Source of the DNA: Merluccius polli
Lineage: Eukaryota > Chordata > Actinopteri > Gadiformes > Merlucciidae
Direction: 5' to 3'
DNA length: 64,000 nt
Assembly: GCA_030340625.1 (NCBI GenBank)
Contig: JAOPHQ010004854.1
Location: 56,001 to 120,000, forward strand
The translations under genes were made by a program, and so were the position numbers. Positions 27,856 through 40,700 of this stretch are shown piece by piece. Position 1 is the stretch's first letter; every line of letters starts with the position of its first letter. The notes below the pieces were generated by a model. That model had not been told where the DNA came from, searched no databases, and worked only from the letters and a program-made list of their open reading frames with translations.

Positions 27856-28228
27856 ATCTAGTGAGAAACATGTGACACAATCATGTTATAATTAGCAGCA
27901 TGGCAGGTAAAACGTTGATAGGGCCTAGGACTCATCGTGATATATACCATGAGATAAATACCATGAGAAGATATGCCCTTAAAATTATATAATGTTTATG
28001 ATAAAATATAATAAGGTTTGAAACTTTGAGAGAAATAGTTCTAGTCCGATACCAGACTTTACATTTCCATATACTTCAATGTAATGACCCTCAGTTAGAC
28101 TTTTTTGTATATCATATTGTGATATTTATCTATAGCGTGGATTATCGTGATAATACAGTAACCATATAACATTATTGACATGACCACCACCACCACCACC
28201 ACCACTTTTGCCGTCTGTTCTCACACAG

Positions 28229-28296
28229 GTGGCTGCTCCACTCGACGTTGAGTCCCCGGCGGGGCGTGTGTGTGAAAGGGGAGCCCAACGGACGCC
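28229..28296 (+). other. pdzd7: pdzd7 5' UTR portion of first coding exon
   Basis: A good acceptor (gttctcacacag) ends at 28228, suggesting the first coding exon is preceded by an intron and an upstream untranslated exon. The start codon at 28297 is in a strong context (gacgccATGG). Confidence 0.5.
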
Positions 28297-29387
28297 ATGG
28301 CTCACTCGTCAGAGCCGTCCCGCAGGGAAGCCACCTCCGGCGCGCAGGGGTCACGCGCCACCGCTACACGCAACCTCTTGCGGAAGAAGGAGCAGAGGCG
28401 CCGCGGAATCCGATCCTCCTCCCCCATGGGCAGGGTCATCCTCATCAACTCACCCGTGGACGGTGAGGGGGTGAGGGGGTGAGGAGGGTAGCGACGGGGC
28501 GGTTCCGCCAGGATCCCGTAGTAGGAGGCTAGCTTAGTCTCTAGATTATCATGTGAGATGAGGGGTACAGTTGGACCACTATTTAGGGCGTCACCATTTT
28601 GAAGTGCGAAATTTGAGCATACAAATCTGGTTCCCTATATAGTGCACTACTTGATACCCGTAACGCACCTTAAAATGAGTGTTGATGTAACCAACATGTC
28701 ATGCCGATAGATTTCCGGAGCATAATTAGTGTCCCAATTCCCTGCCTTACTTGGTCCCTAAATAGCATACTATATAGTGTTCACTATATAGTGTTCACTA
28801 TATAGTACTACTGTAAAATATATTATAAAGGAAAAATTGCACATGACAATTATTGACCATTGCTCTATTGAATAAATGTCTTTCTGTGGGTGTGGGTGTG
28901 GGTGTGTACATGTGCGTGTGTGTGCGTGTTCAGGGGGAGATGACAGTGAGGACATCCATACGATCACGGTGGATAAGAGCGTGGACGGGCGGCTGGGCTT
29001 TAGCGTGCGCGGCGGCTCAGAGCACGGCCTCAGCATCTTCGTCAGCAAGGTGGAGGACAACAGCACCGCAGGTGAGGAGGAGCATCCTGATTGGCCGTTG
29101 TTAAGATACCTCGTGTTCACCTATGAACTGTATGACAATATCACTGCATGTTCTGATTTGACCATGCCGAATTACGTACCTACAATTTGCTGCTAACCAT
29201 AAACAAAACAACTTTTATTTCTGTGTCATTTCTCAATTTCTCAACCATGAAAGACAACAGCCTTTCTTTCTGTGTAAAAATCTCTCTTTTTCTCAATTCA
29301 CTTACTTTATTGGCATGAAAGAAGAAAGATAGTATAACAGCCAGCACAGAACATATATTACGTTTCTCACTTTCACATTCTCGCTCT

Positions 29388-29456
<69 letters not shown>

Positions 29457-29703
29457 GTGTGTGTGTGTGTGTGTGCGTGTGCATGTGCGTGTGTGCATGT
29501 GCACGCTTCTGCCTGTCTGTCTGTCCTCAGAGCAGGCAGACCTGCGCGTGGGAGACAAGTTGGTGGAGGTGAACGGGGTGAGTCTGGAGAGCATCACCAT
29601 GAGCAGCGCTGTGAAGGTGCTGACGGGAAACAATAGGCTGAGGATGGTGGTCCGCCGGGTGGGCAAGGTGCCTGGCATACGCTACTCCAAGGAGAAGACC
29701 ACC

Positions 29704-29741
<38 letters not shown>

Positions 29742-30538
29742 GTCAGTGTTTCCCCACTGTACACTATATTGGAGTACACTGATATATTAGGTATCGCTGG
29801 TGATGTATTGCGTCGGGAATGTTTTCTTGGTAAACACCACTTTCAAGTTCAGTTTTACTTAAATTACATTTTTATTGCACGATCCAAATCTTCGTCAAAA
29901 CGTGTAATTTTTCAGCGGGTAGGTTGCTAGCTCGGAGGTTGTTGTTGTTGTTACGTAGCAACGGGTAGACGCAGATAGCAGAAGGGGAGGAGAATGCTGA
30001 CTGAAATAGTCGCCCAATGCCAGGCTTATACCAACACCCTACATCCGGTGAGTCAGACTCAGTGAAGCATGGCGGTGGGCTCGGTGTTCTTGCAGGGTGG
30101 ACCTGATCCATAGGCGCATGGTGGTGGAGGAGAGCGGCCGCACGCCCTCGGAGGCCAGCGGCAGCAGCGGGGGTCTTCAGAGGATCGTCCACCTTTCCAC
30201 CACCTCGGACGACTACTGCCTGGGCTTCAACATCCGTGGGGGCAAGGAGTTCGGCCTGGGCATCTACGTGTCCAAGTAGGTAGCCGCCTCGCTCAAACTA
30301 CAACTTTACCTTTAGTGCATGAAATAAATTAAAGGTAGCTCTTTTGTGGAGAATTGATTATATACTGTTGAAAAAAGAGAAGTGCACCCATTTTGTTGCC
30401 CTGTCCCTAATGGATGATTAACATTTAGTTTGACAGTGTCTGACTCACTGAACCCCATCCGCTGTATAGGTTTGAATTCCCCTCTCCTCAGTTAGTTTTT
30501 TGCTGAGATATATTGATATGTGGTGTGTCTCTTGTCTC

Positions 30539-30591
<53 letters not shown>

Positions 30592-31967
30592 AGACTAGAC
30601 CCCGGGGGTCTGGGCGAGCAGAACGGCATCAAGATGGGCGACCAGATTCTGGCGGCAAACGGCATCAGCTTTAACGACATCAGCCACAGCAGCGCCGTGG
30701 AGGTGCTGAAGAGCCACACCCACGTCATGCTCACCATCAAGGTGAAGTGGGGGAGGCAGAGAGGGATGCCGCCATGGGACCGCAGATGATGTTGGTTATA
30801 CACGGGGTAGGATCGTTTAGTGCACCCCAGGCAGGGCTCGACTAAAACGCTTGCCAGGGACAAGTGGATTTTTTTGCGGGGCAAATATAAGAGAAATTTG
30901 ACTTGCCCGACTCGACACGTAAAAAAAAAAGACCGGCTGGTTAGGTGGTATATGCGACTTATTACTCGGCTATTTAGGTAATTTAGGTCAGAATACTGTT
31001 TTGAAACACAATTGTGTTCACGATACATCCAACTAGAGCCCTGCGCGGGACTGTTTTCTTCATCCCGCTCCCGCCCGCTGAATTTCTGACCATTACCGCC
31101 CGCACCCGCAACGTGTGTGTTACACTCCCGCCCGCTCCCGCAACGTGTATGTCCACTCCCGGCCGCACCCGCAAAACTTTGAGAATTTATGCCCGCACAG
31201 TAATTGCATTGATTTTGTGTCTTCTCCCGTCCCGCAGGAGAAAACATGTCATTTTATAGGCTATTACCGGTAATAGGCCTGACCAGTGCGTCAAAAGACA
31301 TGCATGTCTTTTGACGCACTGGTCAGGAATAGCACTCCACACTATTTATCGACATCGTGTTGCTATGCTAGGTACCGATCCCGCAGTGTTTTTTTTCGCC
31401 GCCCGCTCCCGCCCACCGCAAAGTTCACACCGCCCGCTCCCGCGAGATTTGAGTTGGTCCCAGCGGGACCCAATCCCAATGCAGCCCTCTACATCCAACT
31501 ATAGCAAACCAAAACTTGCCTTTAGCCTCTAATTGCTCAGCAACAGCACTACAACTGCTACAACTCCAATCAATTGATATTTGAAATTACATTTTCGATT
31601 AAAACATTTGTTTTTGATATACTGACAGAATGTCAACAGTATTTCATAGCCCCAAGCAAACTACTGACTACTTTACTGGGACATTGATATTATGGACACT
31701 ATTGGATTCCACCCTACTCCTTATTGGAGTTGGTGTGGTGGCAGCAGTCAGAGTTGAGCGTGGGGACGTCAGACACACTGTGTGTGTGTGTGTGTGTGTG
31801 TACACATGACATGGGGAAGGGAATGTATCGCGTTCCATACCGGCCCTTTGTGTTTTGGCACAGCTCCCCTTTATTAGAAAGCATGCTTTATGCTTTTATT
31901 ACAGGTTCCCCTCAGGTAGTCTGACATACTACATTGACACACACACGCTCGTCTGTCTGTCTCTCTG

Positions 31968-32022
<55 letters not shown>

Positions 32023-34627
32023 ACCAATAAGCAACAGGCATCCAGGCGTACGCCTATCTTATGCTCGGCACGGTCATGTGACCAGGGCAGACAGCTGGCA
32101 TGCAGTCGTAATATTCCTCGCTCACTCTACTTGTCGGGGCTTGGGTTTCGCGCTGTGAAAAAATGGCCAGAGCCGCGTGCATTATTCACCAGGTGCTCGG
32201 GATCAGGTGCTGATCAAAGCGTAGAGCCGTATGTTTTTCTCGTCTTATTTTGTTGTTCTTCGATCCTTCGCTTTCCCGCCCCCCACCCCCCCTCTCTCTT
32301 TGTCCCTTCCCCGCCCTGCAGTGAAGACTGCAACACACCGTGTCACAGTGTGGTTTGAGTAGCAGCATTTTAAAGCACCTCTCCACGTTCCCTGAAAGCT
32401 ACAAAGTCAAAGAGTGAGGGAGTGGAGTTGTCTGGTCTCCCCCCCGCCCCCTCTCTCTCTCTCCCCCTCTCTCTCTCCTCTGTGCCTCTAGAGTTGCACT
32501 TTATCAAATATAGTGATCTCATATAAGTTTCAAGGTCTCTGTTGCTGTATCCTATTTGTATCACGCTGGACTAAGACCCAAACAGAGGAATTCGAACCGA
32601 GGGGCAAAGACACTCGGAAACAAGGCTTTGAATAACTCAAAAAGACTCGTCCATCTGATCGACAGGCCACAAACGAACTTAAGAGAAAACCGGTAGCGTA
32701 TACACAGTGTAGACTCAGTGGCAAGCAAAGCAAAAACTGAGTGCTTAGATACACACTACACAGGTGAAACAAATGAGCCAATAATCACAGGTGCACTCAC
32801 TTAACTGAAAAGGACTAACCCCAAACTACTGACTAACTAGAGCCCCCTGGGGTCCGTTTCACAAAGCAGGTTTAACAACCTCTGAGTTTAATCCTAAACG
32901 CTGAGTTGATCTTCACTGAGATAGAAAACTCTGGGATTTCGGTTCCACAACACCGGTTTTGAGTTAAGTTGATCAACTCAGAGGAGTTCCACCTAGGGTT
33001 GAGCGCGTGCACCACAACTATAAAAAGCCAGCATCAATGGAGCCCCGATTCGACGAGTCACCATGGCAACGGGGAAGTCACCAACCTCGATTGGAAATAC
33101 TTAATATACCTACTACTAATGCGCTCATATGGCGAGTTTCAACACGTTTTTAGAAAGAAGCGCAACACTGCTGCGTAAGTTTAAATGGAGTCCTTTGCGA
33201 TCACAATAATATTACAGAGGAAAACTGCTTGAATGGTAACTATTTATTTCATTTAGGTGCAATCTCGCGGGGGAGAAGCGCACTTGACAGCAGCTTAAGA
33301 TTACATTATTCAAACAGATAAGACCTCGGCATGATCATTTTGATCATGTTTTACACTGTAAAGTAAATATTAAGTGGCTATTTGACTGTATACAGTTGCC
33401 TCTACATCTCCGACATTGTACAAAAGAAACGCAGTGCAACACACAATATCTGCTGGGATGTGAGAGACTACGGTTGGTAATGTTGCACATGTAAGGACGG
33501 ATTAGGTTGCGTATGTAAATGATGGACTGTGACGTGAAACGGTACCGCTGAAAAAGATAATTGTCTGGAAATGATAATTGTCTGGAAAGGCTAGCCTACA
33601 TCTATGGTCTGATAACCCTCTCCCGACGAATATTTAATTCTCTGCGCAGTAAATAATAATTATATAATAATAATTAATTGCATATAGCGCTTTTCAAGAC
33701 ACCCAAAGCGCTTATATACACTCACCGGCCACTTTATTAGGTACACCTTGCTAGTACCGGGTTGGACCCCCTTTTGCCTTCAGAACTGCCTTAATCCTTC
33801 GTGGCACAGATTTAACAAGGTACTGGAAACATTCCTCAGAGAGTTTGGTCCATATTGACATGATAGCATCACGCAGTTGCTGCAGATTTGTCGGCTGCAC
33901 ATCCATGATGCGAATCTCCCGTTCCACCACATCCCAAAGGTGCTCTATTGGATTGAGATCTGGTGACTGTGGAGGCCATTTGAGTACAGTGAACTCATTG
34001 TCATGTTCAAGAAACCAGTCTGAGATGATTCGCGCTTTATGACATGGCGCGTTATCCTGCTGGAAGTAGCCATCAGAAGATGGGTACACTGTGGTCATAA
34101 AGGGATGGACATGGTCAGCAACAATACTCAGGTAGTCTGTGGCTTTGACACGATGCTCAATTGGTACTAATAAGCCCAAAGTGTGCCAGGAAAATATCCC
34201 CCACACCATTACACCACCACCACCAGCCTGAACCGTTGATACAAGGCAGGATGGATCCATGCTTTCATGTTGTTGACGCCAAATTCTGACCCTACCATCC
34301 GAATGTCGCAGCAGAAATCGAGACTCATCAGACCAGGCAACGTTTTTCCAATCTTCGATTGTCCAATTTTGGTGAGCCTGTGCGAATTGTAGCCTCAGTT
34401 TCCTGTTCTTAGCTGACAGGAGTGGCACCCGGTGTGGTCTTCTGCTGCTGTAGCCCATCCGCCTCAAGGTTCGACGTGTTGTGCGTTCAGAGATGCTCTT
34501 CTGCATACCTCTGTTGTAACGAGTGGTTATTTGAGTTACAGTTGCCTTTCTATCAGCTCGAACCAGTCTGGCCATTCTCCTCTGACCTCTAGCATCAACA
34601 AGGCATTTGCGCCGGTGAGTGTATATA

Positions 34628-34662
<35 letters not shown>

Positions 34663-34677
34663 CTATATATATATACA

Positions 34678-34730
<53 letters not shown>

Positions 34731-37700
34731 AGTAAGGGAGTACCGGCACTTATTTTTTTCCACTTCGAGCGCTGGTCAAAAGGACATGTTCGTGAAAAAG
34801 TCGCCTCCTACTGCCTAATGGACTTCTGAAATAGCACTGACTCTGATTTTGTTAAATGATTTTTGACAGACGGCTACGCCAAAACTCGCTGACTGAATGA
34901 ATGAGGAAATCAAATGGCGTGTGTGGCTGAAAGAGGGCGGAGACAGATTGATCCATTGAGTAAAACCTGGTCCCGACCAGGTTAGGTTCATAGAGTCTGT
35001 TACTACGGTAACTGACCGAGAGCGTAAGTTATCTCTCTTTGTGAAACAGGTTAGAGTTGCCCCTCTTTCTCTGGTTTGAGTTATCTCCCTTTGTGAAACG
35101 GAAATCGCAGAGTTTCCCTCAGTTCAGGGTTAATAAACGCAGGGTTTTCACTAAACCTGCTTTGTGAAACGGACCCCTGATGGCAAAACCAAACCTAAAC
35201 TGTGGCCATTTGCATGTCTTCGGCTTTTGTCTTGGTCTCTAGGAAGCGGGGCGATACCCGGCCTATAAGGAGATGGTGGCGGAGTACAGGTGGCTCAACA
35301 AGCGTACGTATCTGCCCTGTGACTTCTGCCTCCATGAGATGGTTTCATTATCTAGAGAGCCGCTTAACACACGCACGCCACGCACACATGCGCACACACA
35401 CACACTGAGTTTGTCCACAATAAGGATAACATGTATTTTTTTTAAAGATCCACCGCTGCACGTTGTATTTTAAACCCTTGTCGCGGCCTTACATTAGTCA
35501 TCATCGATGGGTTTGCTACGAGAGATGGATTAGTAGTTACTTAAGCACCTTTATTTAGAGTGTGTGAGGTTCGCCCCACTTAATCCTCTTGAGGTCGTGG
35601 TAGTCTCTCCAAAAGGTTGTATACATTATGTATGTAGCCGAGTGTGATGGATTCATGTAAACAGGAAGGATGGAGTTAAAGTTTCTCTCAGTCTTTGTCC
35701 CCTGATAATTGTGATGTCATATCACAATACTTACAGGCTATAGTATAGTCTGTAACTATATTCTATTGACTTCTATCCCCGGTGTTCATTTCATTCCCCC
35801 TATGAGATGAGATCATTGAGGTGTGACCAGCCTGCTTTCTCCAAACCCAACACCTTGCATTAACTTGGCCAGTACTGGACACGCCAACATCCGCTCATGA
35901 TTGTTCATTTATTCATGCACTCATTTGAGATCCCCCCCCCCCCCCCCCCCCCCTACTCACAGTGCTAGAAAGCGTTGAGACGTTTTTAGATTAAGCTGTA
36001 TAAATAAATGCTTGCCCTTAAAACCTAATCACAACTCATTGACAAATTAGAATAAACTTCAACCACAACTATTGATGATATTAAGGATTACATTATATAA
36101 TTTATGTTAAAGGATAAGTTCGGTATTTTTTACATTGAACCTTGTTTTTGGATCGTTTACCATGAAATACAATGGTTAAGAGTGACATTTTGACATATGC
36201 TTCTGTTTGAGAGTTTTCGGTTGTTAGCGTAGCAGCTCCCCCCCCCTTTCAATGGCAGTCATGGTACCTACCTGCAAATCCTCTCTAGAAGGCATTAAAC
36301 TTTCTTTTTCAACGACATGAAACTCTCCGAGTGTTCAGATGTGTTCACTGAAATGCTGGCACAAGGTTTAATGTCAAAAATACCGAACTTATCTTTTAAG
36401 GATGGAGTATTAATAATGTTATAATATTAATCATATTAGAATAAGGATGTTATGACATTATTGATGTTAAGGATGTTATATTAACAATGTTATGATATGA
36501 ATTATATTATAGTAAGGATGTTATGATATTATGGATGTTATGACATTATGGATTTTATTATATTAAGGATCTTATGATATAAATGATGTTAAGGATTTTA
36601 TTATATAAATGATGTTAAGGATGATATATTAACAATGTTATGATATGAATGATATTATAATAAGGATGTTATGATATTATGGAGGTTATGATATGAAGGA
36701 TGTTATGATATAAATGATATTAAGGATGTTATGATATAAATTATGTTAAGGATGTTATATTAACAATGTTATGATATGAATGATATTATAATAAGGATGT
36801 TATGATGTTATGGATTTTATTATATAAATGATGTTAAGGATGTTATATTAATGATGTTATGGATTTTATTATATAAATGATGTTAAGGATGTTATATTAA
36901 TGATGTTATGACATGAATGATATATTAAGGTGATATAATGGATGTTATTAATGACACAGGCTTGTATGTAACTATGTCCCTGCTCCAGTGGCCAACGGTA
37001 CAGGCCAGTCGTCCTCCCAGGGATCGGACTCGAATTCCTCGGCCTCGTCGCTGTCCTCCGGCACCCCCGTGAGCTCCCTGAGTGGTCTGTCCCAGGTCAT
37101 GTTCCCCCCCAGCCTGCCCTTCGGCATGGACATGGTGGACGTCTGCATCTCCACTGAGGACCAGAGGTCAGAGGGCTCTTGGAGCAGCTGTGGGGGCCCC
37201 GCAACCTAGCCTGGCATCGCCAGACCAATTTGCGTATTGTGTATTAGTCTGGATCCTCTCCACTATTTTCAATATTCAAGGGGCGTTATCAACGGGCGCA
37301 GACCAAAATGCCTCTGGATGCAATTGGATAGACCTATGACCAATCAGAGCAACGAAACGTGTGACGTAAATTAAACTTTTTACCAAATCCTGACGGAAGC
37401 ACAGCAAACACATCTTTCTTATCAACAAAAGCTTTTAAGTGCAGGTTATGCTTTTTTTTTTAGAAAATATACTGTCCAGTTTATTTAATACTGTCGCGAT
37501 AGCGGATTCAACAGACCACATCAGCGGCAGCCATCTTGGTTGTTCACGAAAATGCCTCAACGGCGCTCTTCTGTACAATCAGATAAACTTTTGTGATTGG
37601 TCCGACCCGGGCCAGGTCGGCTGGAAATCTGTCTGAACAGGGGGGGGGGCATGAGCTTGCAGATTTGTCTGGTTCCCAGGGTAACCACAAACCCACTGGC

Positions 37701-40700
37701 ACTTAACTTATAATGTACAGGCCTGGATGAAAGGGCGATAAGATATACTTTTTATAGATACGATGTATGTTTTAGCCTTGTGCCTTTTGCTGTTACATGG
37801 TGTGTATACAAAAATATACAGAAAAATGTTATTTTGCAATGCATAACCAATACGTAATTCAAAACCTAATTCAGCATCCTTGCAAGAGAAGCTTTGTGCT
37901 TGAGTTGAACCACACACATGCACACATTTCTTAGCTAACATAGATGTTAATCTCATAATTTCTACATTTATTTATTTATTTTAATTACGCAGGCACAGTA
38001 GGTGCCTGTCTTGTAATTGTCATTCAATACAAGCTATATACACAGTGGTGGCTGGTGAATAATATTCTAGGTGGATAGGATACCAGTGCAGGATACCAGT
38101 GGAAACGTCAGTCATTATTTCATATTGATTTATTTATATTAATTAATTTAATATTAAAAAGTTAACCTTTACTTTTTTCGCAAGCCTTTTGTGCAATATT
38201 TATGTTGGGTTGATCAGGGCAAAGCTCTTTCACTTTTAGTTTTTCCACCAAAGTTCTCCTCTCAAATGGACGCTGGTGAAGAGATCGTATTGAATTCACG
38301 TCCGTCATTGTCCAGCGTCTTTGTTGTCTGACCTGCTTGGGGGGCATACAACATGTTCTATGCTTCTATGTCACTGGCTTGGGCCGCTAAATTCAGCACC
38401 CCAGAGGCATCATATTCAAGGACGCTGATTGGCTAAATTGAGGTTGCTATGCCCAAGGGCGTCAGTTTTGTTTTAGAAGTGGTGGGGATGGGGGGGGCGC
38501 GATTGTCGACGGGGGGGGGGGGGATGTCATGACATCGTGCGCCTATCACATGATTTAGAATTGACGGTTTCGGTTGAGTATGTGGGGATTTCTTCGGTCG
38601 CAATTTTAAAAGTGGTGGGGACAAAATGAATCTTGACGAAAACTGGTGGGTACTCGTCCCCAGCGTAACTGACGCCTATGGCTATGCCCAATCTTGAGGC
38701 AGCCAGGGGTCTACAATCGGCTGTGCCGCTGCACTCCATGGGCGCTTTTCCTAGCGCCCCAGAACGGTCAACAGGTTATGTAATTCATGTTTTCCTTTCA
38801 ACCAAAATGTCAGCCAACCAGAATGGGAGACTGGCAATAACTTGAGTTGTACTTTGTACACCGTCTCTGAGGTTTAGCTTTGTGTGATTGTTGGTTCGTC
38901 TGAAAACTACACAATGACTCTAATGAGATTTCCTCCCAGGTATGATTCAGAACGCACGGAGATGGCCATCCAGACGGACCACCCGGACACCAGCCGCAGC
39001 CTGGGGGCCACCACCCTCCTCAGGGACACCCTGATCCGGGGAGGGGAGGAGGGGGGCCGGGGCAAGAGGGAGTCCACCAAGACTGCCGTGCTCCTGGCCC
39101 TCAGCAGGCCCAGCCGGCCCATCAGCAGGTCCCAGAGCCAGGTCACTGTGGCAGGTGAGGGAACTGGCTGACACACTCATCATCTGGTCCATCAAAACAC
39201 AGAACACACTGAAGTCAGTACACACAGAAGTGCGTTTTAGTAAATGGCTCACACATTTTAGGAAATGACACACATTTTTGTATATGGCACACAGATCGGA
39301 CACATGTTTTGGTAAACAAATGGGGAAATCCAGAAAGTAGGCTGTATTTCGGTCATTGGCTGGATTCCAAAAGTCTATACTATAGCAATCCGCCTCATGC
39401 GTCCTGCTAAATCTCCAGATGTTTTCCTCGATCTCCATTGTACCCGCTGGTCCAATTGCGAATTGCTGAAGCTGCTCTACAAGAAGTTTAATCTGCTCAA
39501 GTGATCAAGCCTCAGTTCGAGCATTAGAGAAAAGATTTGAAATGGTACACATAAAATCTAAATTTGAAAATGGCCTAAAACATTAACAATTTACTAAAAC
39601 GCATGTCACTTTCAGGCTCCGTGCAGATGTCAAGAAAACTAAATATTTTGTTTTGCATCCATCTTTTCCCGCCTTACACATAAGTCAATAAGTCAATAGA
39701 TTCATGTTGTTCATTTGGGGGCATTACATTCAATAGATTACATTAGATGGATACTTTATTCAGCCTGGGGGGAAGAATAAAGCCCTTTAATCTAATCATG
39801 AAGCGCAGTGGTTGTTCTGGTCCACATGGGATGAAGCAGCATCAGATGTGTCCCCACCCTGCAGAGATCAACCAGAAGAAGGACAAGAAGAAGCAGAAGG
39901 GCAGCGGGGATCCGGAGGAGAAGAGGAGCACCCTGCAGCGCTCCAAGACGCTGATCAACCTGCTGTTCAGAGGTGGACGCAAGAGGGACACCTCCAGGGG
40001 GCGCTCCAAGTCCCCCTCCAAAGGTCAGCAGTGGTGGACATAGAACAAAAACGATTAATTGGAAAGCAGTCGGTCAACGATACCAGTGAATGATTGCGTC
40101 TGTTGTCCTCTGGGCCACTCGTTTCCTCCCACCGCGTTTCACGTCATTAAACAAACAGCCCACACATCACACTTATTGTACTTTGTTGAATTTGGCCAAA
40201 TTTCGATTTCGTTTTTTAGTATATCGGTGCCTTAAATGGCCTCAAGCCTCACAAAGCTATTAATAGTTCACTATTACTATTCACTAGTAATTTAGCAGAC
40301 GCTTGTATCCAACACAACTCAGAAATATGTCAGAGAGCTTAGGCATCATGCGCAAAGATGAACCTTCCCCATCTGTATGTGGTGCTGTGTCCAGAGGGGG
40401 ACCACGGGGGCCGGGGGCCCAGTGTGAAGCCAGACCCGGCGATGCTGGGGGCCGTGGAGGACATGTCCCGCAGGCTGCTGACTGAAGACGAGGTGGCCTC
40501 GGTGATGAAGGCCTGCCGCAGGGTGAGCACTGTGTAGTCAGAGATGTGTTGATGGAGAATTAGGGATCTGCTTTGGTCGACTCTACAGTCACGTCTAATG
40601 GAGTCTGCTTATAATGTCTAGCTTGTAGATTCTGTCTTCAATAGAAGTCCTACACACTTGCTGTCAGAACATTTTACTTTTATACAAGATGTGTACTGTG

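Larger units (their letters stand above)
32850..35176. mobile_element. TIR DNA element (PIF/Harbinger-like size of TSD) interrupted by a Tc1-like copy
   Basis: The left end GGGTCCGTTTCACAAAGCAG(GTTTA) is matched exactly in reverse complement by the right end ending at 35176, a 25-bp perfect TIR. Both ends are flanked by CTG (32847-32849 and 35177-35179), a 3-bp duplication. Sub-terminal sequences repeat ctttgtgaaac motifs. The middle holds the Tc1-like element and a TA microsatellite. No transposase of its own was recognised. In pdzd7 intron 5. Confidence 0.75.
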
